A DNA stretch of 64,000 bases, taken from positions 725,405-789,404 of the forward strand of contig NZ_CP015031.1 in NCBI RefSeq assembly GCF_011455875.1, written 5' to 3'. The stretch comes from Basfia succiniciproducens. GTDB lineage: Bacteria; Pseudomonadota; Gammaproteobacteria; Enterobacterales; Pasteurellaceae. Positions within the stretch are counted from its first letter, which is position 1, and the number at the start of each line of letters is the position of its first letter. Shown here one piece after another: positions 18,381 through 30,293 of this stretch. The position numbers were made by a program, and so were the translations under genes. The notes under the pieces were generated by a model, which saw nothing but the letters and a program-made list of their open reading frames with translations, was not told the DNA's origin and did no database searches.

Positions 18381-20837
18381 TTAGTTTTCCAGTTTTAAAG
18401 GTTTGATCTTCCAGATACGTTCCGCATATTCAAGAATAGTTCGATCTGATGAGAAGAATCCCATATTGGCAATATTTTCCAACGTGCTATTAAACCATGC
18501 CGCTTGATCTTGATATTTTTCATCCACTTTTGCCTGCATATCCGCATAACTGCGGAAATCAGCAAAGGATTGATAATAGTCATAATTGCGTAATGAATCA
18601 ATAAGACCTTGATAACGGGTCGGTTCTTTTGGAGAGAAATGGCCTAACGCAATTTGATCAACAGCTTGACGCAACTCTTCATCCTGTTGATAGAAAGTTA
18701 CCGGGCTGTATCCGTTACGTCGTAACTCTTCTACTTGTTCCACCGTATTACCAAAGATAAAGATATTGTCTTCGCCGACATTTTCTAAAATCTCTACGTT
18801 CGCGCCGTCTAACGTACCTAACGTTAACGCTCCGTTTAAGGCAAATTTCATGTTACTTGTACCGGAGGCTTCCGTACCTGCAAGCGAGATTTGTTCCGAT
18901 ATATCGGCGGCCGGAATAATGATTTCCGCAATACTTACGCTATAATTCGGAATGAATACAACTTTTAAACGACCTTTTAAACGTTCGTCGTTATTAATAA
19001 CTTCGGCAATATCGTTAATCAAACGAATTGTCTGTTTTGCCGTATAATAAGCGGAAGCCGCTTTACCCGCCAAAATAAAGACACGAGATTGCCAATTTTT
19101 TTCCGGATTTGCGATCATTTGGTTATAGCGAGTAATAATCTGTAATACGTTTAAAATTTGGCGTTTATATTCGTGAATACGTTTTACCTGCACATCGAAT
19201 ATTGCATTCGGGTTGATTTCAATATCCAAAGTATTTTTCACATATCTTGCCAAACGTTTTTTATTGGCAAATTTGATTTTCGCTAATTCGCCGATTATTT
19301 CAGGTTTGCCGATATAAGGTTTTAACAGGCTTAATTGAGACAAATCCTTACGCCATTCCGTACCGATATATTTATCAAATAAAGCGGCAAGTTTCGGGTT
19401 GGCGACGCCAATCCAACGTCGAGGCGTTACCCCGTTTGTTACATTGGTAAAGCGTTCCGGATAAATTTTAGCAAAATCAGCAAAAGTAGAACTCACCATT
19501 AAGTCCGAATGGATTTCGGCAACGCCGTTTACTTTATGGGAACCGACTACCGACAACCAACCCATGCGGACTTTACGTTGATTTCCTTCTTCAATTAAGG
19601 AAACACGGCGAATAAAATCAACGTCCGCCGATACATAAGTTCTGACATATTCTAAAAATTCCGCATTAATTTCATAAATCATTTGCAAATGACGTGGTAA
19701 CACTTTCGCCATTAATTCAATCGGCCAGGTTTCTAAAGCTTCCGACATCAATGTATGGCAAGTATAAGAAAAAATACGGCGGGTCATATCCCAGGCTTTT
19801 TTCCAGCTGATTCCTTCTTGATCTACTAAAATGTGCATTAATTCGGGAATTGCCAGCGCAGGGTGGGTATCATTTAAATGAATGGCAACTTTATCCGCAA
19901 GATTGGCGATTTTTCCGCCATGGAATTTTTTATGACGTTTGATGATATCCTGCAATGAAGCGGAAACCAGGAAATATTCCTGACGCAGGCGTAATTCTCG
20001 TCCGGCCCAAGTGGAATCGTCAGGGTAAAGTACGCGGGATACGTTTTCAATGGATGATCGTTCTTCAATAGCGCCGAAATAATCCCCTTTATTAAAGTTA
20101 GCTAAATTGAAAATATCGCCGGCGTTTGCCGTCCATAAACGCAATGTGGCCGCGGATTTAGTTTCATATCCCGGTACAATGTTATCATAAGCTAATGCGG
20201 TGATTTCTTCACTTGGTGTCCAAATGCATTTTTCACCTTCAAAATGAAGGTTACCGCCAAAACGTACGCGATAACGTTTAGAAGCTCGGGTAAATTCCCA
20301 AGGCGCGCCTTTGGCAATCCATGCATCCGGTTTTTCCACTTGCGAGCCGTCTTCAATAGTTTGCTTGAACATACCGTATTCGTAACGGATACCGTAACCC
20401 ATACCCGGTAAATTACAAGTAGCGATAGAATCCATAAAGCAGGCGGCTAAACGGCCTAAACCGCCGTTACCTAAGCCTGGATCCGCTTCTTTTTCTAAAA
20501 TATCTTCCAATACCAAACCCAATTCCGACAAAGCTTGTTTTGTAGTGTCGTAAACGCCTTCGGAAAGCATGGCATTGGAAAGCACGCGGCCCATTAAAAA
20601 TTCCATTGAAAGATAATATACGCGGCGCGTTTTCTCTTCACGGAATTGATTAACAGTTTGAATCCAGCCCTCCGCAACAAAATCGCGAACGGCATAAACC
20701 GTGGCATTTAACCAGTCGCGGGTGGTGGCTTCTTGAGCCGAACGACCGATATCAAACACAAGCTTACTAACAATGGCTTGTTTTAATGCCTCAACCGTCA
20801 GCTTAGGACTTTCATAGATAAAATCTTTATCTAACAT
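18381..20837 (-). CDS. glgP: Glycogen phosphorylase
   Basis: An 818-residue alpha-glucan phosphorylase releasing glucose 1-phosphate from glycogen or maltodextrin. The N-terminal half shows [35 protein letters not shown] and [11 protein letters not shown]; the PLP site is intact ([28 protein letters not shown], with the Schiff-base Lys in SNMKF). Length is close to E. coli GlgP (815). GGAGTAAAGCAAA precedes the ATG. It is the last gene of malQ-glgBXCAP; a USS-containing 82-base gap separates it from glgA. Confidence 0.96.
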   Translation of the reverse strand: MLDKDFIYESPKLTVEALKQAIVSKLVFDIGRSAQEATTRDWLNATVYAVRDFVAEGWIQTVNQFREEKTRRVYYLSMEFLMGRVLSNAMLSEGVYDTTKQALSELGLVLEDILEKEADPGLGNGGLGRLAACFMDSIATCNLPGMGYGIRYEYGMFKQTIEDGSQVEKPDAWIAKGAPWEFTRASKRYRVRFGGNLHFEGEKCIWTPSEEITALAYDNIVPGYETKSAATLRLWTANAGDIFNLANFNKGDYFGAIEERSSIENVSRVLYPDDSTWAGRELRLRQEYFLVSASLQDIIKRHKKFHGGKIANLADKVAIHLNDTHPALAIPELMHILVDQEGISWKKAWDMTRRIFSYTCHTLMSEALETWPIELMAKVLPRHLQMIYEINAEFLEYVRTYVSADVDFIRRVSLIEEGNQRKVRMGWLSVVGSHKVNGVAEIHSDLMVSSTFADFAKIYPERFTNVTNGVTPRRWIGVANPKLAALFDKYIGTEWRKDLSQLSLLKPYIGKPEIIGELAKIKFANKKRLARYVKNTLDIEINPNAIFDVQVKRIHEYKRQILNVLQIITRYNQMIANPEKNWQSRVFILAGKAASAYYTAKQTIRLINDIAEVINNDERLKGRLKVVFIPNYSVSIAEIIIPAADISEQISLAGTEASGTSNMKFALNGALTLGTLDGANVEILENVGEDNIFIFGNTVEQVEELRRNGYSPVTFYQQDEELRQAVDQIALGHFSPKEPTRYQGLIDSLRNYDYYQSFADFRSYADMQAKVDEKYQDQAAWFNSTLENIANMGFFSSDRTILEYAERIWKIKPLKLEN

Positions 20838-20919
20838 TTTGCTTTACTCCTAATATAAAAAATTCAAAAAAAGTAACCGCACTTTTTCTTTTACATATTT
20901 CAGAAAAAGTGCGAATTAC

Positions 20920-22353
20920 CTAAATACGTCGATATAGTTCTTCGTAACGACGGGCGGAAATTTGCCAGCTGAAATCCTGCTCCATGGCAACCGTCCGCAC
21001 GGTAAACCAGGTGCGTTGTTTTTGCCAAAGGGAAAATGCGCGGGAAATAGCATGGCTTAGCGCTTGTGAGTTTGCCTCGTTAAACACAAAGCCCGTTGCG
21101 CGACGTTCTTTAATATTTTCCGCCGTACTGTCCACTACGGTGTCGGCTAAACCGCCGGTTTGGCGAACCAACGGCAGAGTGCCGTATTTCAAGCCGTAAA
21201 GTTGGGTTAATCCGCAAGGTTCAAAACGGCTAGGCACCAGAATCACATCGCCGCCGGCAACCATTAAATGAGATAAAGGCTCGTCATAACCGATTTTTAC
21301 CGCAATATTTTTCGGATGTTTGTGGGCAAGACCCAATAAAGCGGATTCAAGAGAAGGCGCACCGGAACCCAATAAGGCAAGTTGTCCGCCTTGTTTGATA
21401 ATATTTTCGGCACTTTGAATAAGCAAATCCACGCCTTTTTGTTCGGTTAAACGCGTAATCATCACAAACAACAGCGCATCCGGTTTTTCCGGCAAATTGA
21501 AATGCGCTTGCAACGCGGCTTTGTTTTTCTTTTTGCCGGTCATGGATTTTAATTTGTAATGCTCCTGAATATAACCGTCCGTATTCGGATTCCAAATGTT
21601 GTCATCCACGCCGTTTAAAATTCCCACTAATTTGCCTTGACTGTGCAAGGTTGACAATAAACCTTCAAAACCGTAAGCAAATTCGGGAGTGGTAATTTCT
21701 CTGGCGTAAGTCGGACTGACGGCTGTGACCGCATCAGAATAATAAAGCCCCGCTTTTAAATAAGAAATCTGACCGTAAAACTCCAAGCCGTTCACGTTGA
21801 ACATGGATGTAGGCAAGCCGATTTCAAATAAATGATGATAAGCAAACAAGCCCTGATAAGCCAGATTATGAATGGTAAATACCGATTTTGCCGGGCGGCC
21901 TTTATACGCCAAATAAGCGCTGGTTAAGCCGGCGTGCCAGTCATGAGCATGCACTACTTCCGCCATCCACCAAGGGTCTAAACCGGTGGCAAGCTCCGCT
22001 CCAACCCAACCTAATAAGGCAAAACGTTTATAGTTGTCGGCATAATCGTTATACCATTGGTCATGATAAGGATTACCTTCGCGGGCATATAAGTTTGGCG
22101 CATCAATTAAATATACGCCGACACCGTTAAATTCACCGTAGCGCAACACTACATGACCGGCAGCGGAATTATGAAATTCCGCCACTACGCCGGTATCGGG
22201 AATGCCGGCTGAAATCGCGGGATATGCAGGAATTAAAATTCGAGCGTCAAGACCTATTTCTTTTTGTGCCGCAGGTAATGCGCCCAGCACATCTGCAAGC
22301 CCGCCGGTTTTTAACAAAGGATAAAGTTCGGAACAAACATGTAATACTTTCAT
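20920..22353 (-). CDS. glgA: Glycogen synthase (ADP-glucose type)
   Basis: A 477-residue GT5 glycosyltransferase that adds glucose from ADP-glucose to the non-reducing ends of glycogen. The ADP-glucose-binding motif KTGGLADVLGALP is at residues 15-27; other family stretches are HAHDWHAGLTSAYLAYKG, KSVFTIHNLAYQGLF and the C-terminal PSRFEPCGLTQLYGLKYGTLPLVRQTGGLADTV. The length equals E. coli GlgA. A 95-base gap with an inverted USS pair (22368-22379 and 22431-22441) separates it from glgC. Confidence 0.97.
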   Translation of the reverse strand: MKVLHVCSELYPLLKTGGLADVLGALPAAQKEIGLDARILIPAYPAISAGIPDTGVVAEFHNSAAGHVVLRYGEFNGVGVYLIDAPNLYAREGNPYHDQWYNDYADNYKRFALLGWVGAELATGLDPWWMAEVVHAHDWHAGLTSAYLAYKGRPAKSVFTIHNLAYQGLFAYHHLFEIGLPTSMFNVNGLEFYGQISYLKAGLYYSDAVTAVSPTYAREITTPEFAYGFEGLLSTLHSQGKLVGILNGVDDNIWNPNTDGYIQEHYKLKSMTGKKKNKAALQAHFNLPEKPDALLFVMITRLTEQKGVDLLIQSAENIIKQGGQLALLGSGAPSLESALLGLAHKHPKNIAVKIGYDEPLSHLMVAGGDVILVPSRFEPCGLTQLYGLKYGTLPLVRQTGGLADTVVDSTAENIKERRATGFVFNEANSQALSHAISRAFSLWQKQRTWFTVRTVAMEQDFSWQISARRYEELYRRI

Positions 22354-22448
22354 TTATATCTCTCACTAAAAGTGCGGTATTTTTTTGGAAAGTTTTGTAT
22401 GCAATTGCTATATAAAATTTCCGGATTTTTTACCGCACTTTATCATTA

Positions 22449-23753
22449 TTAGTCTAAATGCGCTTCGGAAGCCACCGATTTGCCGTTAAGTTTATGCAAC
22501 ATGGATTCGGTTACCAGCACAATACCATTTTTACTGATACGGAAACGTTTGCTGTCTAATTCAAGATCAACACCGATCTGCATACCGTCCGGAATTTGAA
22601 CGTGGCGGTCAATAATACAACGTCTTAGCATACAGTTCTTACCGATCTTCACTTGAGGCAAAATAACGGATTGTTCAATAGACGAACCCGCATTTACGCT
22701 CACGTTATCAAACAGTACCGAATAGCTGATTGAGGCGTTTTTTACCATACAACCGCCGGCTATCAGCGAATTATCCACTTGCTTGCAGTTTGGCTCATCA
22801 TAGAAGAATTTTGACGGATACGCCTGAACGGGGTTACCGCGAATCGGCCAGGTTTGGTCGTAAATATCCAGTTGCGGCTCTTCTGATACCAAGTCGATGT
22901 TAGCTTGCCAGAAGCTATCTAAAGTACCGACATCTTTCCAGTAAATCGCCCCTTCGGTATTTCTGCCTTTACACGAACGATCAAACGGATGGGCATAAAG
23001 TACGCCGTCATTTAACGCCAGCGGCATGACGTCTTTACCAAAGTCATGAGATGTGTTCGGCGTTTTAATGCGGTCTAACGCTTCGTACAGATAATCCGCG
23101 TTAAATACGTAGATCCCCATTGAAGCTAAAGATGAATTCGGTTTACCTATCATTGCCGGCGGATCTTGCGGTTTTTCCACGAAAGCTTTTACTTTCAAGG
23201 TTTCATTCACCGCCATTACGCCGAATTCTTTCGCTTCCTCGCGCGGTACTTCAATACAGCCTACCGTACATTTTGCACCGCTGCTGACATGATCCAATAA
23301 CATTTGGCTGTAATCCATTTTATAGATATGGTCACCGGCTAAAATCAACACATATTTCGGTTTATAATGCCCGCGGATAATCGCCAGGTTTTGATATACG
23401 GAATCCGCAGTACCGCGATACCAAGTATTATCATCAATTTGTTGACGCGCCGGTAGCATATCGACAAATTCACCGCGTTCTTGCGGTAAGAAAGACCAAC
23501 CGGTTTGTAAATGACGGAGCAATGAATGCGCGGCATATTGGGTAATAACACCGATTCGGTTCAAACCGGAATTAATACAGTTTGATAATGCAAAATCAAT
23601 AATTCGACGATTGCCGCCAAAATATAGTGCAGGTTTTGCTCTTTTATCGGTTAACTCATGTAAACGGGAACCTCGTCCGCCCGCAAGGATAAGCACTAGT
23701 GTATCTTTAACAAGATCATATTTATTTGGTTGGTTTAGAACAGCATTATTCAT
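22449..23753 (-). CDS. glgC: Glucose-1-phosphate adenylyltransferase (ADP-glucose pyrophosphorylase)
   Basis: Makes ADP-glucose from ATP and glucose 1-phosphate, the committed and allosterically controlled step of bacterial glycogen synthesis. The 434-residue protein has the nucleotidyltransferase loop LILAGGRGSRLHELTDKRAKPALYFGG, the glucose-1-phosphate site FVEKPQDPP, AGDHIYKMDY, and a C-terminal left-handed beta-helix (SIEQSVILPQVKIGKNCMLRR) for allosteric control. The start MNNAVLNQPNKYDLVK has GAGCAAATT just upstream. It lies 40 bases after glgX in the glg operon. Confidence 0.97.
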   Translation of the reverse strand: MNNAVLNQPNKYDLVKDTLVLILAGGRGSRLHELTDKRAKPALYFGGNRRIIDFALSNCINSGLNRIGVITQYAAHSLLRHLQTGWSFLPQERGEFVDMLPARQQIDDNTWYRGTADSVYQNLAIIRGHYKPKYVLILAGDHIYKMDYSQMLLDHVSSGAKCTVGCIEVPREEAKEFGVMAVNETLKVKAFVEKPQDPPAMIGKPNSSLASMGIYVFNADYLYEALDRIKTPNTSHDFGKDVMPLALNDGVLYAHPFDRSCKGRNTEGAIYWKDVGTLDSFWQANIDLVSEEPQLDIYDQTWPIRGNPVQAYPSKFFYDEPNCKQVDNSLIAGGCMVKNASISYSVLFDNVSVNAGSSIEQSVILPQVKIGKNCMLRRCIIDRHVQIPDGMQIGVDLELDSKRFRISKNGIVLVTESMLHKLNGKSVASEAHLD

Positions 23754-23793
23754 AATTTGCTCCTGGTAAGTCCGATATCAATGACATAAATGT

Positions 23794-25779
23794 CTATAAA
23801 ATTCTACGTAATAAACAAAATGACAAATTATCTACAATTAACTGATTATTTTGATTCTTACAGCCTGTCATGGAGATTTCCATGTTCCAATCGCCTTCAG
23901 GTAAAGAAAAAACCTGAAGTTCCGTTTTAGCATTAACCACGCACAGCCATTGCTCGTCCAATAAGACCTGCAAGGCTTTAGCCCCCCGTTCTTGCCAATC
24001 GGATACATTCATTAAAGAACCAAACTCGTTAAACCAACGAACGTTCCCCTCCGTCCACCACTTGTCATTTACCAGGCTTTGGATTCCTTTACGAACAATA
24101 ATTAATTTCTTTACAATCTCAAATAAATCTAAATTAAAATTACTCCATTTAAGCCAGGTTAATCCGCTATCCTGGCAATAACCGTTGTTATTACCGAATT
24201 GCGTATTACCGAACTCGTCCCCGGCTAACAACATCGGGGTACCATTGGAAAGTAATAAGCTACAAAGCAGACTTTGACTACTCAAAATTCGGGCATTTTC
24301 TACCGCAGTTTTTTGAGGTTCATCAAGCCCGTCCGTAGAGCCTTCTATGCCATGATTATGGCTATAGTTTTCATTACGCCCGTCACGATTGTCTTCTCCG
24401 TTTGCATTATTGTGCTTATGGTTATAACTGACTAAATCACGTAATGTGAAACCGTCATGGGCAGTAATAAAATTCACTGAATTATGAGGATATTTTCCCT
24501 CTTGTTTAAAAATATCGGCGGAACCGGCAAATCGTTCGGCAAAAGCACCCAGCTCACCGCTTTGCCATAACCAGAAACGGTTTATGTCGTCACGAAAACG
24601 ATCATTCCATTCCGCAAAAAACGGAGGGAAATTCCCCATTTGATAACCGTCTTCGCCCATATCCCAAGGTTCGGCAATAAATTTCGTATTTTTAAAGCCG
24701 GAAATTAATCTCATGGCTTTAAACAATTCCGAATGAGCCTTATATGCCGGCGTTTCGCGTCCCAAATTAGTGGCGAGATCAAAACGAAATCCGTCAATAT
24801 GGTATTCTTCAACCCAATAGCGCAGGCAATCGATTGCCCAACGTCGCATATAAGGGTGCGCTAAATGCAATAAATTTCCGCAACCGCTCCAGTTTAAATA
24901 ATTACCCTGTGCATCGGACCAATAATAGGTTTGTTCATCGATTCCCCGGTATGAAAAAGTCGGAAAGTCACGCTCCGATTCCGCGCTATGGTTGAAAACC
25001 ATATCAAGAATCACTTCTATACCCGCTTGATGCAAAGTTTTAACCATAGTTTTGAATTCATGCACCGGATCTTCCGTTGCTGCATATTGAGGTTCAACGG
25101 CAAACATCGCCATCGGATTATAACCCCAATAATTGCTAATTCCCCGCTCTTGCAAATGCGATTCACTGATTGAAAAATTAATCGGCAGCAATTCAACCGC
25201 CGTAATCCCTAATTCCTTCAAGTAAGCGATAACGGAAGGATGAGCCAAGGCACTGTAAGTACCGCGAATTTCTTCCGGTAAATCCGCACGTAATTTGCTG
25301 AAACCTTTCACATGCAATTCATAAATGATTGTCTCCGTCCAAGGAATATTGAGAGGTTTATCCTGTTCCCAATCAAATTCGCCGTCGATAATAATAGATT
25401 TAGGTGCAATTTTGCTGTTATCCCGCTCATCGGATAATAAATACCATGCCTGATTTTCTTTGCTGGTTAAATCCGGTTTACCCACGACCATTTTGGCATA
25501 AGGGTCCAGCATTAACTTTTTCGGGTTATGTCGTTCGTCGCCATGAATGCGGAAACCATATTTAGTGCCTAAAGGCACATTAGGTACCCAAATATGAAAA
25601 ATATCGTCTGTTTTATCTAAAATAGGGAAACGTACTTCTCTGCCGGAATTATCAAACAAACATAATTCTATAGCTCTCGCACTGGCAGAAAAAATTGAAA
25701 AATTTACGCCCTTTGTTCCATTTACTTCAACTAAAGTCGCCCCTAAGGGATAAGGCTTTCCTGTTTGATTTTTCAACAT
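23794..25779 (-). CDS. glgX: Glycogen debranching enzyme GlgX
   Basis: A 661-residue GH13 isoamylase-type enzyme hydrolysing alpha-1,6 branches left after phosphorylase action. An N-terminal CBM48 (LGATLVEVNGTKGVNFSIFSASARAIELCLFD) precedes the catalytic barrel with VILDMVFNHSAE, GFRFDLATNLGRE (nucleophile Asp), FIAEPWDMG (acid Glu) and NFITAHDGFTLRDLVSYNHKHNN. Length is close to E. coli GlgX (657). It follows glgB after 59 bases that hold a strong hairpin (25797-25822). Confidence 0.96.
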   Translation of the reverse strand: MLKNQTGKPYPLGATLVEVNGTKGVNFSIFSASARAIELCLFDNSGREVRFPILDKTDDIFHIWVPNVPLGTKYGFRIHGDERHNPKKLMLDPYAKMVVGKPDLTSKENQAWYLLSDERDNSKIAPKSIIIDGEFDWEQDKPLNIPWTETIIYELHVKGFSKLRADLPEEIRGTYSALAHPSVIAYLKELGITAVELLPINFSISESHLQERGISNYWGYNPMAMFAVEPQYAATEDPVHEFKTMVKTLHQAGIEVILDMVFNHSAESERDFPTFSYRGIDEQTYYWSDAQGNYLNWSGCGNLLHLAHPYMRRWAIDCLRYWVEEYHIDGFRFDLATNLGRETPAYKAHSELFKAMRLISGFKNTKFIAEPWDMGEDGYQMGNFPPFFAEWNDRFRDDINRFWLWQSGELGAFAERFAGSADIFKQEGKYPHNSVNFITAHDGFTLRDLVSYNHKHNNANGEDNRDGRNENYSHNHGIEGSTDGLDEPQKTAVENARILSSQSLLCSLLLSNGTPMLLAGDEFGNTQFGNNNGYCQDSGLTWLKWSNFNLDLFEIVKKLIIVRKGIQSLVNDKWWTEGNVRWFNEFGSLMNVSDWQERGAKALQVLLDEQWLCVVNAKTELQVFSLPEGDWNMEISMTGCKNQNNQLIVDNLSFCLLRRIL

Positions 25780-25796
25780 TTTAACACCTCAAGACA

Positions 25797-25822
25797 GGTC
25801 TGCTTATACGCATAAACAGACC
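25797..25822 (-). other. Intra-operon stem-loop between glgB and glgX
   Basis: GGTCTG (25797-25802) pairs with CAGACC (25817-25822), and the stem extends through TTAT/ATAA with one mismatch. There is no T tract, so it may be an mRNA-stability or processing element, not a terminator. Confidence 0.5.
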
Positions 25823-25838
25823 CTTCATCTAAGTTAAA

Positions 25839-28028
25839 TTATTTTTTCAAACGTAGATACACCGTTGCCAACGGTGGGACCATAACGGAAATAGATTGTG
25901 CTTTGCCATGATTTTCTATCTCTTCCGCTATCACTTCGCCGTAATTGCCTAAATTTGATCCTTTATAATAGGCCGAATCCGTATTGAGAATTTCTTCATA
26001 TTTACCTGGTTCGTTGACACCGATACGGTAATTATCCCGCGGAACCGGCGTGAAATTACTGACCACAATAATCACTTCACCGGACTTGCTACGGCGCTCA
26101 AAGGCAAACACCGAATTTTGGTTATCGTCAACCACAAGCCATTCAAACCCTTGCGGATCGGTATCCAATTCAAAAAGTGCGGTCTGATTTTGGTAAGTTT
26201 TGTTCAAATCTTTCACTAAGCGTTGAACGCCGCTATGCCAGCCGCCGCCCTGACCGTCGTCTAACAAGAACCAATCTAAACTTTCCTGATAATTCCATTC
26301 GCGACCTTGAGCGAATTCATTACCCATAAATAATAATTTTTTGCCCGGAAAAGCCCACATGTAACCGTAATAAGCGCGCAAATTAGCGAATTTTTGCCAA
26401 GTGTCACCGGACATTTTAGTAATTAACGAACCTTTGCCGTGCACCACTTCATCATGGGATAACGGCAACACAAAGTTTTCCGAATATTGATACAACATAG
26501 CAAAGGTCATTTTACCGTGATGATATTGACGATACACCGGATCCAGTTTCATGTATTCTAATGTGTCATTCATCCAGCCCATATTCCATTTATAATGGAA
26601 ACCTAAGCCGCCGTGTTCAGGCGGTAAGGTCACGCCCGGAAACGAAGTGGATTCCTCGGCAATCGCCGCCACACCCGGTAATTCCGTGCCGAGTACGTAA
26701 TTGGTATGTTTTAAGAATTCAATAGCTTCAAGATTTTCACGCCCGCCATATTGGTTTGGTACCCATTCTCCGTCCCGGCGACTGTAATCGCGATAAATCA
26801 TAGATGCCACCGCATCAACCCGTAAACCGTCTAAACCGAAACGTTCTACCCAATATAATGCGTTGCCGGATAAATAATTTTTTACTTCATGGCGGCCATA
26901 ATTATAAATTAAGGTATTCCAGTCTTGATGATAACCTTCTTTCGGATCGGCGTATTCATACAACGAAGTGCCGTCAAATGCCGCTAAACCGTGGGTATCG
27001 CTTGGGAAATGACCTGGTACCCAGTCTAAAATCACATTAATACCGGATTCGTGAGCTTTTTCAATTAAGCGTTTGAAACCGTCCGGCGTACCGAAACGGC
27101 TTGTCGGCGCATATAACCCCAAAGGCTGATAACCCCAGGAACCGTCAAAAGGATATTCGGAAATCGGTAATAATTCGATATGAGTAAATCCCATTTCTTT
27201 CACATAAGGAATTAATTCGTCCGCAATTTCATCATAATCCAACCAGAAATTATTCTCTAAATTACGTCGCCACGAACCTAAATGCACTTCATAAATGGAA
27301 ATAGGTTTGTCGGATTGGTTCGCCGCACGGCGTTTTTCCGTCATTTCAACGATTTCCGGAAGCGCACTGACCTGTGATGCAGTATCCGGACGTAATTGGG
27401 CGGCAAAGGCATAAGGGTCGGCTTTTAATCTAAGCTGATTATTGCTGTCGATAAGCTCGAATTTATACAGTTGACCTAAGGCGACTTTCGGTAAAAATAA
27501 TTCCCAGATTCCGCTCGCCGGGTGAAAACGCATCGGATGTCTTCTACCGTCCCAATAGTTAAAATCACCTACTACGGAAACCCGTTTTGCATTAGGCGCC
27601 CACACTCTAAAATTTACCCCTGCCACATTATCATATTCAACAAAATGAGCGCCGAGTACTTCATAAGGACGCAAATGCGAACCTTCCGCCAATAACCAAT
27701 TGTCTAATTCATTAATCATAGGATGGAAACGATAAGGATCTTCCAGAATTTGCGACTCTTTGCCCCAATAAACTTGTAGTTCGTAAGCAAAAAATTGATT
27801 CGCTTTCGGCACAATAGCATTGAAGAACCCCCGTTCATCAACTAATTCCAATTCAACAACAGCTTTATGCGTTTCCTTATCAATCACAATTACCCGATGC
27901 GCTTCAGGTAATAATACTCTGATTTCAATCCCGTTATGGGTTTCATGCATACCTAAAACAGCAAAAGGATCTGAATGCGTGCCGTCAAAAAAGGCGTCAA
28001 TCACAGATTGTGCAACTAATTTTTTCAT
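25839..28028 (-). CDS. glgB: 1,4-alpha-glucan branching enzyme
   Basis: A 729-residue GH13 enzyme that makes the alpha-1,6 branches of glycogen (E. coli: 728). An N-terminal branching-enzyme domain ([20 protein letters not shown]) and a CBM48 ([39 protein letters not shown]) precede the barrel with [30 protein letters not shown] (nucleophile Asp), [12 protein letters not shown] (acid Glu) and [15 protein letters not shown]. Only 8 bases separate it from malQ, suggesting translational coupling. Confidence 0.97.
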   Translation of the reverse strand: MKKLVAQSVIDAFFDGTHSDPFAVLGMHETHNGIEIRVLLPEAHRVIVIDKETHKAVVELELVDERGFFNAIVPKANQFFAYELQVYWGKESQILEDPYRFHPMINELDNWLLAEGSHLRPYEVLGAHFVEYDNVAGVNFRVWAPNAKRVSVVGDFNYWDGRRHPMRFHPASGIWELFLPKVALGQLYKFELIDSNNQLRLKADPYAFAAQLRPDTASQVSALPEIVEMTEKRRAANQSDKPISIYEVHLGSWRRNLENNFWLDYDEIADELIPYVKEMGFTHIELLPISEYPFDGSWGYQPLGLYAPTSRFGTPDGFKRLIEKAHESGINVILDWVPGHFPSDTHGLAAFDGTSLYEYADPKEGYHQDWNTLIYNYGRHEVKNYLSGNALYWVERFGLDGLRVDAVASMIYRDYSRRDGEWVPNQYGGRENLEAIEFLKHTNYVLGTELPGVAAIAEESTSFPGVTLPPEHGGLGFHYKWNMGWMNDTLEYMKLDPVYRQYHHGKMTFAMLYQYSENFVLPLSHDEVVHGKGSLITKMSGDTWQKFANLRAYYGYMWAFPGKKLLFMGNEFAQGREWNYQESLDWFLLDDGQGGGWHSGVQRLVKDLNKTYQNQTALFELDTDPQGFEWLVVDDNQNSVFAFERRSKSGEVIIVVSNFTPVPRDNYRIGVNEPGKYEEILNTDSAYYKGSNLGNYGEVIAEEIENHGKAQSISVMVPPLATVYLRLKK

Positions 28029-28036
28029 ATTATCTC

Positions 28037-30127
28037 CTATGATTTTGGTTGCGAACGAGCATAATTAATTGTTTTAAGTAAAGCTATAATTCGTTCATCA
28101 TTAAAAATATCGTCTAAATTTACCGTTAATTTTTTACGCCAGTTGGGATATTCCGTAGACGTACCCGGCAAATTAAAAGAAACTTCTTGGTTTAATAAGT
28201 TCTCTAGCTGGACACCGACCAATTGGCTCGCGCTTTCCGCCAAATAACGGTGAATCACTAAATTTAAATTATCGTGCATTGCCATGTTTAGTGCGTCGCC
28301 TTGATAATCCGCCGGCAAATACCCATCTAAACGTAAACGGTCTAACAAGGCTTGCTTATCGGTGAGGCGCTGATCATATTTTGCTTTTAATAAATCATCT
28401 TTCAACACATCTAACTGTGCAAAAAGGGCTAAATCCCGACAATGCCAAAAACCGGCTAAAGACGGTACATCATGAGTGCCGATAGTAGCAAACGCGTTAA
28501 CCGGAAAATCTTTACCTTGCGGGAATTCGCCGTTTTGATTGGAAAAATAAACAACAAAATAAGATAAAATTTGAAATTCTTTCAATTTCGACCGCACTTC
28601 GTCAGGCACGGTACCCAAATCTTCACCGATAATAAGGCATTGATTGCGTTGGCTTTCAATAGCAAGAATTGCCATTAATTCATTGAACGGATAATGTACA
28701 TAAACACCGTCTGCGGCAGTTTTGCCTTCCGGGATCAACCATAAGCGAAATAAACCCATCACATGATCAATGCGCAAAACGCCGAAATGTCGCATATTGG
28801 CGCGCAACATATCAATAACGGGTTGGAAACCACGACGTTTTAACTGATTCGGATTATAAGGCGGCAAATTCCAGTTTTGTCCTACCGGGCCTAGTGGATC
28901 CGGCGGAGCCCCGACGGAAGCGTTAATGCAATATAATTTTTGATCAGACCACACATCGGAACTGCCTCTTGAACTATTGACCGCTAAATCGCCGTATATG
29001 CCTAACTGCATACCTTCGGTTAAACAAAGAGATTCCGTTTCGGCAAGCTGTTGTTCTGCCAACCATTGTTGCCAGGCATAAAAATAAACTTGTTTTTGGT
29101 GTTCTTTTAGCAAGGCTTTGCGTTTTTTCGACGTTAAATGCTGCCATTCCTTTCGCCAACCTAACCAACCGATTTGATTTTCATTTTCCGGTAAATCAAC
29201 GTGTTCAATACTATCCAGCACATTGAATAAACCTTGATATAACAAGGCTTCGCCTTGATTTTCTACAAAAACGTTAAATTCAGTGCGCCGTGCCGCAATT
29301 TGTGCGGATTTACTGCGATTAAAGAAATCAAATAGTAACGCAAGCGCGCTTTGTTTTAATTGATTGACTGTCGCATAGTCCACTAATTCGGCTTTGCGCA
29401 ATTGTTCTATTTGCTCATTATGTTCAACTCGCCACTTTTTAGCTAATTTAGATAAGGTATATTCCGGTAAGCTTTCAATATCAAGATAAATACAGTTTAA
29501 CCAGCGACGGGAAGATGAACTGTAAGGGCTAGCCCATTCGGGTACCGCAGGGTAAACCAAATGTAGCGGGTTAATACCGATAAAATCCGCACCGAATTTG
29601 ACCGCACTTTTAATTAAATTACGCAAATCGGCAAAATCGCCTATCCCCCAATTGCGGGTTGAGCGCAAACTATATAATTGAACGTTTAGCCCCCATGCTT
29701 TTTTACGTTCTAACAAGGGTGGTTGATACGCCGTTGAGGGTTGAACTAAAAGTCGAATACGATATTCGGCATCATTACATTTTAGTTTTAACAGATAATA
29801 GCCGGCTTCAAGGGGCGGCAAAGAAAGGGATTTTGGGTCAGAGAGAGTTTGTTCGCCACAAAGTTTATTTTGTTCATCGAATAGTTGATATTCGCAGACA
29901 GGGGGAGATAAAGCAAGACGTTGGAATTCATAGATTGCGCGCTCTTGCGCATTCATCACAAAAACATCATGAAACTGCTTAGTACTTTTGTTCTTGCCGT
30001 CGGGCGGAGGTTGAAAAAGTGCGGTAAAATACTGCAATGTTTCTTCTTTTGCCTGAATCAGGCGCCCTTCTATATCGTAATAAGATAAGGCAATGCCTAA
30101 TTGCGCCGCTTGTTGTAATTCGCTCAT
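28037..30127 (-). CDS. malQ: 4-alpha-glucanotransferase (amylomaltase)
   Basis: A 696-residue GH77 enzyme that shuffles maltodextrin chains and works with GlgP in glucan recycling. Family motifs are [133 protein letters not shown] and [14 protein letters not shown]. It is the first gene of the operon and has a strong ribosome site, GAGGTGG. Placing malQ at the head of the glg operon is also seen in H. influenzae. Confidence 0.97.
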   Translation of the reverse strand: MSELQQAAQLGIALSYYDIEGRLIQAKEETLQYFTALFQPPPDGKNKSTKQFHDVFVMNAQERAIYEFQRLALSPPVCEYQLFDEQNKLCGEQTLSDPKSLSLPPLEAGYYLLKLKCNDAEYRIRLLVQPSTAYQPPLLERKKAWGLNVQLYSLRSTRNWGIGDFADLRNLIKSAVKFGADFIGINPLHLVYPAVPEWASPYSSSSRRWLNCIYLDIESLPEYTLSKLAKKWRVEHNEQIEQLRKAELVDYATVNQLKQSALALLFDFFNRSKSAQIAARRTEFNVFVENQGEALLYQGLFNVLDSIEHVDLPENENQIGWLGWRKEWQHLTSKKRKALLKEHQKQVYFYAWQQWLAEQQLAETESLCLTEGMQLGIYGDLAVNSSRGSSDVWSDQKLYCINASVGAPPDPLGPVGQNWNLPPYNPNQLKRRGFQPVIDMLRANMRHFGVLRIDHVMGLFRLWLIPEGKTAADGVYVHYPFNELMAILAIESQRNQCLIIGEDLGTVPDEVRSKLKEFQILSYFVVYFSNQNGEFPQGKDFPVNAFATIGTHDVPSLAGFWHCRDLALFAQLDVLKDDLLKAKYDQRLTDKQALLDRLRLDGYLPADYQGDALNMAMHDNLNLVIHRYLAESASQLVGVQLENLLNQEVSFNLPGTSTEYPNWRKKLTVNLDDIFNDERIIALLKTINYARSQPKS

Positions 30128-30215
30128 AATACCACCTCATTGCCGCTTACTCACTCGACAATATAGTTATATCTTATACAAGCAAACGATAAACTCAATC
30201 TATTTTAGTTGGTTA

Positions 30216-30231
30216 TGTGATCTAACTCAAA
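30216..30231 (-). promoter_or_regulatory. Candidate CRP site for the malQ-glg operon
   Basis: TGTGATCTAACTCAAA has a perfect TGTGA left half, the favoured TCTA centre, and four of five bases of the right half, flanked by A/T as in strong CRP sites. It is centred about 96 bases before the malQ start. Glycogen genes are cAMP-CRP activated in enterobacteria; control here is inferred. Confidence 0.55.
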
Positions 30232-30293
30232 TTACATTTTAATAAAGGCAGTTAAATATCGCTAATTTATCAAATTCAATTAAATACAATGCG

